Origin: Phycisphaerae bacterium
GTDB taxonomy: Bacteria > Planctomycetota > Phycisphaerae > Sedimentisphaerales > Anaerobacaceae
Assembly (NCBI GenBank): GCA_017993835.1
Contig: JAGOLX010000018.1
Location: 1-64,000, forward strand
Length of the DNA: 64,000 nucleotides
Direction: 5' to 3'
Position 1 is the first letter of the stretch, and the number at the start of each line of letters is the position of its first letter. The translations under genes and the position numbers were made by a program. The notes under the pieces were generated by a model. That model did no database searches. It was not told where the DNA came from and worked only from the letters and a program-made list of their open reading frames with translations. Below are positions 54,501 through 63,216 of the stretch, piece by piece.

Positions 54501-55310
54501 CTGAGCGATACCCTGGATCACATGAGCAAACGTGAGGTAGGTCGGCTGGTGGAAGAACAGTTGATGGACTGTCACACGCCCGAGCGTGCGCGGAGAATTG
54601 CCGCCGGGCAGCTCGTGCTATCCAACGAGTTGCACCAGCGAGACCGACAAGACCTGGATGATGCGGTCTTTGAACTGCTGGGTGTGACTGATCCGCAGGA
54701 GCGGGCCCACCTTGTTGGTCGGCTGTATGAGGCCACGGCACGACACTTCCGGGATATTCGCGTCGTCGAAATCGAGAAGATGCAGCAGCGGGCGAAATCG
54801 AACAATCAGCGTTTCAGTGTCCATGATCTGGCCGCCGACATCTGGGACGCTGGCGAGCTTGAAGATGCCACCCCACTGGCCGAATGGGTCGGGCAGTGGC
54901 CTGAATCCGCCATGCTCGTGGATATTCCGGAAGAGCGACCGGCGATCCTGTCACCCTCACCCATGTTCGATCCGAACACGGTTTACTTCGGAAAGACACG
55001 ACGAACACACGTTGACTGCCCATCCCGTGGACAGGCCGAATTGGTCGTGCGCCTGGCCAACTTCGGGGTGAGCGGGAAAGTGAAACTGCCCGGCGATCTG
55101 GACCCATGCCTGAAACTGCTGGACCGCATGGAAGTCCGGATCGACAAGGCGATGGCCCGATTCGCAGAGTTGGCCGAGAGTCGCACCGGGGATGAACGTG
55201 TCCGACAGCAGGTCCTGGAAGCTCTTGAGCGATGGTTTGTGCTTGGCCGCGAGGGGGGCAACGCCGACACTCCGCCGGAGGACCGAGACTCCGCGCCCGA
55301 CGACATCTGA
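51510..55310 (+). CDS. Single-chain restriction-modification enzyme (type IIG/IIL-like N6-adenine methyltransferase)
   Basis: A 1266-residue protein with nuclease, methyltransferase and recognition parts. Residues about 55-75 hold a PD-(D/E)xK-like site (DLRFFDRYGKVVLCGEVKLP). Residues about 385-400 carry methyltransferase motif I, LDPACGSGSFLVRAY, and residues about 488-491 the catalytic motif IV NPPY, the gamma order of N6-adenine methyltransferases. The C-terminal 550 residues, with RFVHLGEVATIRRGITSG and a later TRD-like part, would read the DNA. No separate endonuclease, specificity subunit or BREX/DISARM partner lies beside it, so it should act as a self-contained unit. GTG start with AAGGA upstream. 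Codon choice appears more mixed, less GC-biased, than its neighbours, suggesting transfer. Confidence 0.82.
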   Translation: MASQKAAIHEIDFCGQIAAATYVLISQNPEAYAPLHEARLEGFGTGTGRSKRKDLRFFDRYGKVVLCGEVKLPGTREGSSPYTEKLMQDAFAKAENANIQFFFTWNVNEFVLFDRSLWDRPLIERRVRPWRLGRTLADPEDVAREENLKFIKTRFLPDLLHDLADLISGRRVEWLPPDDVFIHSLQGHLNWPVQLMGSYLLEHTNKSKPFDLRIQQWLEGQDRTFVRTPQEEWIKAIDNMAKTLVYVWANRFIFYKALRARFSELPRLELRRSIKTPEEAVTAFNRFFRRAVDRSGDYEPLLMPDAKDWATRLVFDPPTALDTWRGVLRNIESVDFREVASDVVGRIFQKLIGPDERHRYGQHFTGDDVVDLINGFCVRSGDDAVLDPACGSGSFLVRAYYRKRHLDPLRPHLDLISELFGCDIALYPAHLATLNLAAREINDEANYPRIARCNFFDVTPEKAFCEIPVPSESSDRTAVLLPELDAVVGNPPYVRQEKVEKKDKVRFAGMASEAWPDLRLSGRSDLHCYFWPGATRLLKPDGYFGFLTSSSWLDVEYGFTLQGWVLRHFKVLTIMESAAEPWFEDARVKTCVTILQRCDDEMERMENSVRFVRFSRRLADIIAIPPGQNEDARQASIEAMRYRILGTQTDHQDQDMRIVVKIQRDLWNDGVRAGLILGNVELEPLADEYENGCGPELEEGTALAPESMNSPKENGDYHAGKWGRYVRAPDIYFEIMRRFGSRFVHLGEVATIRRGITSGCDAFFMPKDVTADVLAKHETDRLFPRYAGGAPRKEVEAGKLKIIEAGDGSIHPVEARYLAPEVHSLMKLDRPIVHAGDLDRVVLLVRDPMDRLKTKSPWVWRYLRYGMTATFVSEKSKGKPIPKRSTCAARDPWYDLTRLAKPGFAFWPKAQQYRHIIPANPSATICNCNLYDVSSDDLARDERTSLVAILNSTLVGLFKTFYGRFAGTEGNLKTEVVDVNLLEVPDPRGISANLAQRLSDTLDHMSKREVGRLVEEQLMDCHTPERARRIAAGQLVLSNELHQRDRQDLDDAVFELLGVTDPQERAHLVGRLYEATARHFRDIRVVEIEKMQQRAKSNNQRFSVHDLAADIWDAGELEDATPLAEWVGQWPESAMLVDIPEERPAILSPSPMFDPNTVYFGKTRRTHVDCPSRGQAELVVRLANFGVSGKVKLPGDLDPCLKLLDRMEVRIDKAMARFAELAESRTGDERVRQQVLEALERWFVLGREGGNADTPPEDRDSAPDDI

Positions 55311-55604
55311 CAGCTGGGGGCCTTGCGTACACCTTGGCTCTCGTTTCAACTACCCGGACTATAGCCGCGAGGAGATCCTGCCTTTCATATCACCTGTCCT
55401 TTGGACTCCCTCTAAGAATGCCAAGGGCTTCGCTTGGGCCGGAACAGGAGTCTACTCGCCTCTTCGTGGTTCACTCCCATCGAATGACGAAACCCGAATG
55501 ACGGACCAAGGGCGACGAGCCGCGGCGCCCCGCCATCTCTGCTCCCACGCTTCTGTGCGTACACGCTTCCACCAGGTATCGAGAGTCCCCGTCCGTCCCA
55601 AGTG
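55311..55604. other. Intergenic stretch after the restriction-modification gene
   Basis: 294 bases with no supported gene. Between convergent genes; no clear terminator seen. Confidence 0.4.
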
Positions 55605-56999
55605 CTACTCTTTCGGCTGCCAATTGCGGGAGCGGGAGCCTTGCGATGTGCGGCGGCGCGTCTCCTTGCCTGTGACGTTTTGCGGCAGGCTGGTGACGTA
55701 GCCCGCGAATCCGCCGGCGGTGTCTTTCACCTCGACCATCCAAGCGTCGGGCAACTTGCCCTTGACGTAGCCGGCCCATGTGCCGTCGGGCTGAGGGACC
55801 ATGAATTCCGGATACCACATCAGGTCGCGCCAGTAGGGCACGTCGTCGCAGTAGACATACCAGACCTTGGCCTGGATGATCTTGTTCGGCGTGTTCAGCT
55901 TGCAGCGGAAGAGCGTCCCGCCTCCGGCGCCGTAATTACGGCCACCCCATTCGAAATCTGGACTCTTCTCCTCGAACGCCAGATCGCTGATCGTCGTGAC
56001 GGGACGTCCCTCGAAACAATGGGCCACCCACATCTGCCAGTCGAGGAAGTGCTTCTCGGACATCGACGCGTGGCGGTAGTTCGGGACCATTTCGACGGTC
56101 CACTTGCCCTGCATTCGCTCCTGCATCCGATTGATGTTGAACATTTCGTAGCCGTCTTCATTGGTGCCCCCGATGTACAGCACGTCGGCCTTGACCCACT
56201 TTTGCAGGTACGGCGGCTCCAAGGCTCGAAACGGACTGGCGCCGTCGGAACGGTTCCAGAGCGACTCGTTGCCCATGTAGACGACGCCGACGACGCGATT
56301 GGGGTCCATAGCTGCGGCGGTGTAGGCCGTCACCCGCTTGCTGTGTCCGCCGAGGACGGCGCGGATATCCTTCTTGTCGATCTCCAGAATGCTCGCCATG
56401 ACGTCCATGGCGCAGAGATAGGGGATCGCCAGGCGGACGTAGGCGGTGTCCGCCAGGTTCTTGGTCTGCTGATACCGCCCGCCCAGGAAGCCGATGCCGA
56501 TCTCGCGTCCGTCTTCGCCGTCGTACTCGCCGGGGATCGGGCAGATCATCGTGGGATAGCCGGTCCGCGCGGCGATCGGCTCGCCGTAATTGCCCAGGAA
56601 CGCGCTTCGCCAAGGTCCGGTGGCCAGGCCGTCCCAACTCCGCTGCGCGACGATCACGACCTTGCCGCGACGATCCTTGGCCTCGCAGACCTGCCGGTCG
56701 GCGGGCAGGAAGATGACCGACGGGTGACCCCACTTGCGCCCGTCAATCTGCTGACTGTAGAACTTCACCTCGATGCGCCGGAGCTTCTTGGCCGGGTCCG
56801 TGTCGGACGTGACGATCTCGTCCTTCTCGATGGTGTATTCGACCGGCAGCAGCGTGTCGCCGCACAGTCCGAGCAGTTGTTGCGACGCGGGGAAATCCTG
56901 CTCGGTTTCTCCTGGATTACCGGGGGAAGCTGCCGCCTCAGACATGGTCGGAGGACAGAACAGGACGACGGCAATCAGAACGAGACAAAGTCGAAGCAT
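55605..56999 (-). CDS. PhoPQ-activated-protein-like alpha/beta hydrolase
   Basis: A 464-residue exported protein resembling the PqaA/PhoPQ-activated pathogenicity-related family. A signal peptide (residues 1-22) is followed by an alpha/beta-hydrolase core. The probable nucleophile is Ser in LGGHSKRVTAYTAAAMDPNRV, matching the family's G-x-S-K-R. The next acidic and His residues would be in GGTNEDGYEMFN and PNYRHASM. An extra C-terminal beta domain (KVWYVYCDDVPYWRD) completes the chain. The substrate is unknown. It lies downstream of the GH172 gene by 48 bases and is likely co-transcribed with it. Confidence 0.78.
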   Translation of the reverse strand: MLRLCLVLIAVVLFCPPTMSEAAASPGNPGETEQDFPASQQLLGLCGDTLLPVEYTIEKDEIVTSDTDPAKKLRRIEVKFYSQQIDGRKWGHPSVIFLPADRQVCEAKDRRGKVVIVAQRSWDGLATGPWRSAFLGNYGEPIAARTGYPTMICPIPGEYDGEDGREIGIGFLGGRYQQTKNLADTAYVRLAIPYLCAMDVMASILEIDKKDIRAVLGGHSKRVTAYTAAAMDPNRVVGVVYMGNESLWNRSDGASPFRALEPPYLQKWVKADVLYIGGTNEDGYEMFNINRMQERMQGKWTVEMVPNYRHASMSEKHFLDWQMWVAHCFEGRPVTTISDLAFEEKSPDFEWGGRNYGAGGGTLFRCKLNTPNKIIQAKVWYVYCDDVPYWRDLMWYPEFMVPQPDGTWAGYVKGKLPDAWMVEVKDTAGGFAGYVTSLPQNVTGKETRRRTSQGSRSRNWQPKE

Positions 57000-57047
57000 G
57001 GTAGTGGTCCCTGTGACAGTCTTTGCTTTTGCGGCTCCTGCGGGTCC

Positions 57048-58706
57048 TCACCTGTACAGCATCGGGTGTGCCTTCCAGTCCTTGTCTTTGTCGTGACCCA
57101 TCGTGGTCACGCGCGGGCGGCGCTCGCGGAGTCGCACGTATTCGAGGCCCAGAAGGCAACCGCTCGATGCGGCGTTCTTGCCCACGCATTCGAGCCGGAG
57201 CACGTAGTCGCCCGGTTCGGGCCAGAAGTCGAGCAGGTGGAATTCGTTGCTGTCGATCTTGTCGGCGTAGAAGTCCAGCGGTTCGCCCAGCTTGACACCG
57301 TTTAACGTCGCCTGATATTGCCCGTAGTCCGGCGCGCAGGTCGCGTGGATCAGCAGGCGGCGCGGCTCTTTGGCGGCGACCTTGAAGGGGATCTCGATCC
57401 ATGCGGCTTCTGCGCTCGCGGGCCTGTAGAGCAGTTGCGGCTCGCGATAGAGACTGGGCAGCGATTGGGGACGGGCTTCGCCCGGGCCGTGATGCTTCTC
57501 GTCGGTGAAATCCTTCGCGTACACAACGGTCCGATCCAGGCTCGGCAAGGTGCGCTCGCGGGCGTCGGGCGCGCGGGCGGCGAAGGTGGGCGTGCCGGTC
57601 TGGTACCAGTAGGCGACGCTGGCGTAGTCGTCCTGGCGCTCGTTCCAGCTCATGGCTTTGTAGTCCGGGTTCTCATCCGGGGACATCCAGCCCCAATGCT
57701 CGATGGTGACCTTGATGCCGGTGTTGAAGACGATCGGATCGGCCAGATGCCAGCGGTAGGAGCTGGTGTACGCGCCGACGCCGCGTTGCTTGAAATACGG
57801 CACGCCGAAGTACGGCGTCTTGCACGCCTTCAGGCCCCAGGCCGAGCAGAAGTAATCTTCCGTGCCGGTGCCCCAGATGGAAGGCTTCGCCTCGCCGTCG
57901 ATGTAGATCTTCTCGTCGCCTTCCCCAAACCAAGCGGGGCTTCGCATCCGAACGGCCAGGACGGTGCCCACGTAGTGGCCTTTGCCCTGGGTTTCGAGCA
58001 GCACGTAGTCCTTGCCCTGCTCGACCGGGTACTCCTGGCGATACTGGGCGTAGAAGTACGGCGTGTCCTCGGGCAGCGAGTCGAGCCGGACCCAGTCGAT
58101 GTTGTGGTAGAGGCCGCGGAGCGGTTTGTCACTCTGATTGATGACCTCGATCCTCGCCGACTTGCGGAACGGCATCCGCCAGTAACAGTTGTAGGAATCG
58201 GCGTCCTCCACCACCACCGGCAGACTGATGACCTCGCTGCGGAAGCCGAAGGCGTTGGCGAAGAAGTCGCCCATCGGCACTTCGACCGCGGGCTTCTCCT
58301 GATCGTCCCAGTACATCCGCAGCAGCATTTCCTGGTGGTTGGCGGCGCCGTTGGGGGCGCTCGCCGCGGGTTCGGGTCCGCGGAACGTGAACCAGATGTG
58401 CGTGACGACGCCGGGACCTTTCACGTCGAGCACGGTCTGCGTCTGGCCCGCCGGCAGGTCGCGGGCGTCGCGGTTGCTGATGGGTTCGGTCGTACCCAGC
58501 GGGTCGGCTTTGGGATCGTAATTGCCGTCGGCCCCCTTGCGGAACGCCGAGGTGGATCGCATGCTGCGACCGGGAATGGGCCGGGCCAAGCCTTCGAGCA
58601 ATCCCTGCGCGAGGACGGGACCCTCCAGAGCGAGGATCAGCAGGCCGGCAAGGATCGGCCGTGCGATGATTTGCGGTCTGGGATGTAGTCTGCGATCTGC
58701 GATCAT
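57048..58706 (-). CDS. GH172-family (DUF2961) glycoside hydrolase
   Basis: A 552-residue exported protein of the DUF2961 family, which includes difructose-anhydride synthase and arabinofuranosidases (GH172). A signal peptide of about 33 residues (ending VLAQ) precedes the core motifs: GPGVVTHIWFTFRG, YWDDQEKPAVEVPMGDFFAN, YWRMPFRKSARIEVINQS and GTGTEDYFCSAWG with the acidic pair expected at the active site, then RWHLADPIVFNTGIKVTIEHW. The C-terminal part is a second beta domain. The start at 58706 has AGGGAGA upstream. It probably acts on fructan or arabinan-type sugars outside the cell; the exact bond is not predictable. Confidence 0.85.
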   Translation of the reverse strand: MIADRRLHPRPQIIARPILAGLLILALEGPVLAQGLLEGLARPIPGRSMRSTSAFRKGADGNYDPKADPLGTTEPISNRDARDLPAGQTQTVLDVKGPGVVTHIWFTFRGPEPAASAPNGAANHQEMLLRMYWDDQEKPAVEVPMGDFFANAFGFRSEVISLPVVVEDADSYNCYWRMPFRKSARIEVINQSDKPLRGLYHNIDWVRLDSLPEDTPYFYAQYRQEYPVEQGKDYVLLETQGKGHYVGTVLAVRMRSPAWFGEGDEKIYIDGEAKPSIWGTGTEDYFCSAWGLKACKTPYFGVPYFKQRGVGAYTSSYRWHLADPIVFNTGIKVTIEHWGWMSPDENPDYKAMSWNERQDDYASVAYWYQTGTPTFAARAPDARERTLPSLDRTVVYAKDFTDEKHHGPGEARPQSLPSLYREPQLLYRPASAEAAWIEIPFKVAAKEPRRLLIHATCAPDYGQYQATLNGVKLGEPLDFYADKIDSNEFHLLDFWPEPGDYVLRLECVGKNAASSGCLLGLEYVRLRERRPRVTTMGHDKDKDWKAHPMLYR

Positions 58707-58813
58707 GGCGGTTCTCCCTGAAACGAAGTCTAACGATACAACCTGGGATTCGTTCACCAGTTCTTGTTCACATCTGTTATACGCCGGATACGTTCAAGCT
58801 GAAAACAGAAACC

Positions 58814-61087
58814 TCAGCGTTCCGGTCCTCGCCAGATGCTGCCGCCGAAGGTGGTGACATAGATCCGCCCGTCGTCAGCCGGGTCGAAGGCCACTCTCTG
58901 GATGTTCGAGAAGGGCAGGTCGTCGAAGGCCCGCCAGGAGCGACCGTTGTCCTGCGAGAGCCACAGACCCGCGCCGGGCGCGCCCTCGGTGAGCGTCATG
59001 TAGATCCACCCCTCATGTTTGGGGTGGAAGTAGCCGCCGAAGGTCTGCCAGGCCTGGCGGCCGATGCGTTGCCACGTGCGTCCGGCGTCTTCGGTCCGCC
59101 ACAGACCGCCGGACTGATCGCCTCCACCTGCATCGCAGACGCCTGCCAGAATGATATCGCTGTCCTGCGGATGGACCGAGAAGTCCTTGGGGTACAGGAA
59201 CAATTGCGACGCATTGACCTTCTCCCAGGTCTGTGCTCCATCCCTGGATCGGTACAGGCCGACCCCTTCGCTGCTGAGCGGTATTCCCTGCGCCGGGCGC
59301 ATGGCACAGATCATCGCAAAGAGCGTTCCATCCTTGTGCAGGATCACGCGGGAGACCCGCATGTTCTTCGGATGGCCCAGGCCGTTCTTCATGAGCGTCC
59401 AGGTCCTGCCGTCGTCGGTGGATTTGTACACGCCTTCCATGAAGACCCCGGCGTAGAGCGTACGGGCGTTCTTCGGACTGCGAGGGTCCAGCACGATGGA
59501 GGTCACCGGCCGCAGCGGCAGACCCTGCGCCTCCGGCTTCCACGAGGCGCCGAAATCCCGCGAAATGCACACCCCGCCGGGCCCGTTGTGCCCGTGACGT
59601 TCGGAGATGATGTTGTCGTTCGGGATGTCGTGGACGTTGGAGAAGGCGCCCCACATCTTGCCGGGGATGTCCGGGTCGAACGCGATTTCATAGCAGGTGT
59701 TTCGCCAGGGGGCCCACGTGTCCTTGTCCCACCAGATCCAGGTCCCGCCGCGATCGACGGATCGGGCGAAACCGATGTCCGTGTAGGCGATGTAGTGACG
59801 ATTCGCGTCGAATGGATCGAGATAATAGTTCCAGGTCGTCGTGACGACGAGACCGGTGCAGGCCCACGCGGAGCCCGGCCTGGGCTGCTGGCCGGGAGCG
59901 GGATAGGTGTCGCCATTGAACCACGTGGCGCCTCCATTGTCGGTGACGTAGGATTGGCTCCAGACCAGGATCAACCGGTTGGGATCGCTGTTGCAGATGG
60001 CCGCGCCGAAGGGGGTGTCGCCTCCTTTGTACGATTGGCCCGCCGAGGCGGTAGTGTAGTTCGGAGCCACGTTATACTGCTCAAAACGAGGGTCCTGGAA
60101 GAAGGTGGCTCTCCAGGTCTCGCCGGCGTCGTCGCTGCGATAGACGGTCTCGTGGTGCGGCGGATGGAAGCCTGTGCTCGTATTCGTGACGTAGACCGTC
60201 GATGGCCCGGCGTCCGTGGTCAGGACCTGTCTGTACTGTGCGATAGGACCGTAGGACCACTGGTCGGCCGTCGTCGTATCCACGTTGATGCCGCGCCCCA
60301 TCGCCGATTGCCAGCTTCGCCCACGGTCGCGGGAGCGGTAGACGCCACCTTGCAGGACGCCGTTCTCCAGTCTGCTGGTCAGCGTGCAGTAGAGCATCGT
60401 GCCTGTCGAATCGGAGCCGCCGTCGAAACCCTGGATCTCCTTCGAAGGCAGTCCATCGGTGCTCTCGACCCAGGTTCGACCGTGATCGTCGCTCCGCCAG
60501 ATGCCCCGGTCCGTCGCGGCGAACATCGTGCGCCCCTCGTTCGTGCGGTCGAAGTGGAATCCGATTGCTTGCCCCTGTGGGCCCAGGCAGGGAGTCCACG
60601 TCGCACCTGCGTCGCGTGAGAGTTGACACCTGCCCTCGCGACTGCCTGCGAGCAGGGTACTGGGATCGGAGGGATTGATCGCGATCTCGCCAAAGAGGGA
60701 GTCCTTCAGGTCGCCGATGGGCATGAAGGTCCGCCCGCGGTCCCGGCTGATTTTCAGCCGGCCCTCGGACGATGCATAGATCACGTTGGGATCATACGGA
60801 TGAAAGCCCGGCCGACAGCGGGTGTCGGTCCGCAACTGGGCATGGTGAATCATCCGCCAGTGATGGCCGCCATCTTCAGAGATGTAGGCGGCGCTCATGT
60901 CGCAATTGAGCATCATCAGGTTGGGGTCCGCTGGTGAAATCGCAGGGGTGAACATGCCGCCTCCGCCGGACAAGCCCAGAGGTTCCCAATCGCCGGCGAG
61001 CGGACCGCACAATCCGCAAGGGGACACAGACAACAGCAGGAGTGACATGCCGGCGCGGATTGCAGATGAGATGCATACTGAATTCAT
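58814..61087 (-). CDS. Secreted BNR/Asp-box repeat protein (sialidase/xyloglucanase-like propeller)
   Basis: A 757-residue exported protein. The signal peptide ends near CGLCG, and at least 13 Asp-box repeats (S-x-D-x-G-x-T/S-W) follow, for example ISEDGGHHWRMI, RSDDHGRTWVES, RSRDRGRSWQSA and LSQDNGRSWRAF. This is the arrangement of two seven-bladed propellers as in GH74 xyloglucanases or Vps10-like sortilin folds. The catalytic acids cannot be fixed by eye. AGGAG stands five bases before the start at 61087. The gene leads the minus-strand set with GH172 and the PqaA-like hydrolase, all secreted, so a shared role in carbohydrate breakdown is likely. Confidence 0.75.
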   Translation of the reverse strand: MNSVCISSAIRAGMSLLLLSVSPCGLCGPLAGDWEPLGLSGGGGMFTPAISPADPNLMMLNCDMSAAYISEDGGHHWRMIHHAQLRTDTRCRPGFHPYDPNVIYASSEGRLKISRDRGRTFMPIGDLKDSLFGEIAINPSDPSTLLAGSREGRCQLSRDAGATWTPCLGPQGQAIGFHFDRTNEGRTMFAATDRGIWRSDDHGRTWVESTDGLPSKEIQGFDGGSDSTGTMLYCTLTSRLENGVLQGGVYRSRDRGRSWQSAMGRGINVDTTTADQWSYGPIAQYRQVLTTDAGPSTVYVTNTSTGFHPPHHETVYRSDDAGETWRATFFQDPRFEQYNVAPNYTTASAGQSYKGGDTPFGAAICNSDPNRLILVWSQSYVTDNGGATWFNGDTYPAPGQQPRPGSAWACTGLVVTTTWNYYLDPFDANRHYIAYTDIGFARSVDRGGTWIWWDKDTWAPWRNTCYEIAFDPDIPGKMWGAFSNVHDIPNDNIISERHGHNGPGGVCISRDFGASWKPEAQGLPLRPVTSIVLDPRSPKNARTLYAGVFMEGVYKSTDDGRTWTLMKNGLGHPKNMRVSRVILHKDGTLFAMICAMRPAQGIPLSSEGVGLYRSRDGAQTWEKVNASQLFLYPKDFSVHPQDSDIILAGVCDAGGGDQSGGLWRTEDAGRTWQRIGRQAWQTFGGYFHPKHEGWIYMTLTEGAPGAGLWLSQDNGRSWRAFDDLPFSNIQRVAFDPADDGRIYVTTFGGSIWRGPER

Positions 61088-61698
61088 GACGACTCCTGCA
61101 CTGCCCAAGGGATGGTCACTTCGAGACAACTGCTGATATCATAACGTGCTCCGGCAGGACTGCAATACTTGGGATTTCAAAGCGGGATTCCCTGCTCTTC
61201 TGTTGCTTCCCTCAATCTATTTGGTTCATCACGGAATTGCGGGGACGCCTGTCGGAAGGAAGAAACGGACGTCCCCGGAATCCGCCGCATTGCGTCGGGC
61301 ATTTCCCCCTTTGGGCCAGCAGCATGGAGGTGGAAGAATCGGTCGCTCGACCGGAGCTTGTCTCGCCGTCTCTTCCTCCATTTTCATGCTGCTGGCTCAA
61401 TGCGCCAAATGCCGGGGGCTTGGGGGCAGCGCCCCCAAATGAAGGCACGTGGAGAACAAACGAGTGCATTACGTGTCTCTCAGAGCCGTGCCGATTTCCC
61501 CGCAATTCCGTGAAGAACCATTCATTTCGGGATAATGGGTGAAGAGACGACAGAGTGGATGGTGGCTCTCGCAGGAACGGAAGTCACCGAGAACATTCGG
61601 ACCCGTCGCGGCGTAGGATTGTTGAAGCGCGTGCCTGCGACGCTTCGATTCCAGTCTTGAGCGGGATCGTTGTGGTGAGCAAAGAGAGGACAACTGTC
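61088..61698. other. Divergent region holding a MITE
   Basis: 610 bases without a supported gene; about half is the palindromic element at 61223-61519. AGAGAGGA sits before the BchE-like start at 61699. No promoter could be placed with confidence. Confidence 0.55.
61223..61519. mobile_element. MITE-type palindromic element with 23-24 bp terminal inverted repeats
   Basis: A 297-base non-coding element. The left end GGTTCATCACGGAATTGCGG (continuing GGA) and the right end, whose complement is GGTTCTTCACGGAATTGCGG (continuing GGA), match at 22 of 23 positions. Inside, GGCCAGCAGCATGG and CATGCTGCTGGC are also inverted, as are GTGGAAGA and TCTTCCTCC, around a CGGTCGctCGACCG centre, so nearly the whole element is a palindrome. 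The flanking octamers are ATCTATTT and ATTCATTT, six of eight alike, possibly an aged 8-bp target duplication. It has no transposase; a trans-acting IS would be needed to move it. Confidence 0.8.
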
Positions 61699-63216
61699 AT
61701 GCGCATTCTGCTGGTCAATCCGCCTCATCCCTCCATCGGCAGCCGCATCCCCCACGAGCACTTGCCGCCCCTGGGTCTGCTGTCCATCGGGGGGCCGCTG
61801 ATCGACGCGGGACATGAGCTGCGACTGCTGGATGCGGAATTCGGGCCCATGTCCACACAGGAAATCGTGGAACAGGCCGTGACATTCGCGCCGCAGGTCG
61901 TCCTGCTGGGACACTCCGGCTCGACCTCGGGGCATCCCATCGCCGCGCAGGTGGCCCGCGCCATCCACGAGGCGATCCCCGCGGCCTGGATCGTTTACGG
62001 CGGCGTCTTCCCCACCTTTCACTGGCACCGGATTCTGGCCGACGAGCCGCAATTCGACATCATCGTCCGCGGCGAAGGCGAGGAGACGATTCTCCGCGTG
62101 ATCGACGCGATCGAGACCGATGTCCCGCTGGACGAGGTGCCCGGGATTGCCTACCGCAGGGCAGGCGTGCCGCGAGCGACCGCACCGGCGAGGATCCTCG
62201 ACGATCTCGACGCCTTTCGCGTGGGCTGGGAACTCATCGACCCGCGCCGCTATACCTATTGGGGAGACCGTCGGGCCGTCGTCGTGCAGTTCTCTCGGGG
62301 TTGTCCGCACCAGTGCAACTATTGCGGCCAGCACCCCTTCTGGCGACGTTGGAGACACCGCGACCCGCAGAAACTCGCGGCCGAACTCGCCTGGCTGCAC
62401 CGGACCCACGGGATCGAGGTCATCGATTTTGCGGACGAGAATCCGACCGCGTCCCAACCGGCCTGGCGGGCCTTCCTGGAGGCGCTCATCGCCGAGAACG
62501 TCCCGCTGACGCTGGTCGGCTCCACTCGGGCGGATGACATCGTCCGCGACGCGGACATCCTGCACCTCTACAAGAAGGCCGGTTTCGCCCGCCTGCTGTT
62601 GGGCATCGAGAACTACGACGAACAGACGCTCCGCAAGATCCGCAAGGGCGGCGCCACCGCCAAAGACCGCGAGGCCATCCGCCTGTTGCGCCGGCATGAC
62701 ATTCTCTCGATGGCGACCTACGTCGTCGGGTTCGACGACGAGACAGATCGCGACTACTGGCGCGGTCTGCGACAGTTGCTCTCCTACGACCCGGACCAGA
62801 TCCAAATGCTGTATGCCACGCCGCACCACTGGACGCCCTATTTCCACGTGGCCTCCGACCGGCGGGTCGTGCAGCCGGACCTTTCCAAGTGGGACTACAA
62901 GCACCAGGTGCTCGCCAGCCGGCATATGTCGCCTTGGCGAGTCTTGCTGTGGGTGAAGTTCATCGAGGCGGTCATGCAGTTCCGGCCCAAGTCTCTGCGA
63001 CGGCTCTTCGCACACCCCGATCTACCCCTCCGCGACGCAATGAAATGGTACTATCGCATCGGCCGGCGAGTGTGGCCGTACGAGATCCGCAACTTCCTCT
63101 TCCACGACCACTGCCGCCAGGACGGCCCCACCCTGGCCAAATTCTGGGGCTCGCCCGAGAAGGCAGGCGAGTTGAACCCCGTCGAACAGATCGTGTCGCA
63201 ATGCCTCCAGGAGTAA
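61699..63216 (+). CDS. BchE-like B12-binding radical SAM protein
   Basis: A 505-residue protein with an N-terminal cobalamin-binding Rossmann domain (MRILLVNPPHPSIGSRIP, LLGHSGSTSGHP, YGGVFPTFHWH) and a radical SAM domain. Its CxxxCxxC cluster is CPHQCNYC near residues 202-209. The N-terminus reads strongly like BchE, the anaerobic Mg-protoporphyrin IX monomethyl ester cyclase of bacteriochlorophyll synthesis. No other pigment gene is present and the genome type is not phototrophic. A related oxidative or methylating reaction on another substrate is more likely. Downstream of a MITE. AGAGAGGA precedes the start at 61699. The C-terminal 150 residues (WDYKHQVLASRHMSPWRVLLW) form the family's third domain. 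Confidence 0.85.
   Translation: MRILLVNPPHPSIGSRIPHEHLPPLGLLSIGGPLIDAGHELRLLDAEFGPMSTQEIVEQAVTFAPQVVLLGHSGSTSGHPIAAQVARAIHEAIPAAWIVYGGVFPTFHWHRILADEPQFDIIVRGEGEETILRVIDAIETDVPLDEVPGIAYRRAGVPRATAPARILDDLDAFRVGWELIDPRRYTYWGDRRAVVVQFSRGCPHQCNYCGQHPFWRRWRHRDPQKLAAELAWLHRTHGIEVIDFADENPTASQPAWRAFLEALIAENVPLTLVGSTRADDIVRDADILHLYKKAGFARLLLGIENYDEQTLRKIRKGGATAKDREAIRLLRRHDILSMATYVVGFDDETDRDYWRGLRQLLSYDPDQIQMLYATPHHWTPYFHVASDRRVVQPDLSKWDYKHQVLASRHMSPWRVLLWVKFIEAVMQFRPKSLRRLFAHPDLPLRDAMKWYYRIGRRVWPYEIRNFLFHDHCRQDGPTLAKFWGSPEKAGELNPVEQIVSQCLQE

Noticed and set aside
61699-63216. Evidence for photosynthesis
   Set aside because: Only one BchE-like gene is present, with no chlorophyll, reaction-centre or carotenoid gene nearby; BchE-like proteins also occur in non-phototrophs.
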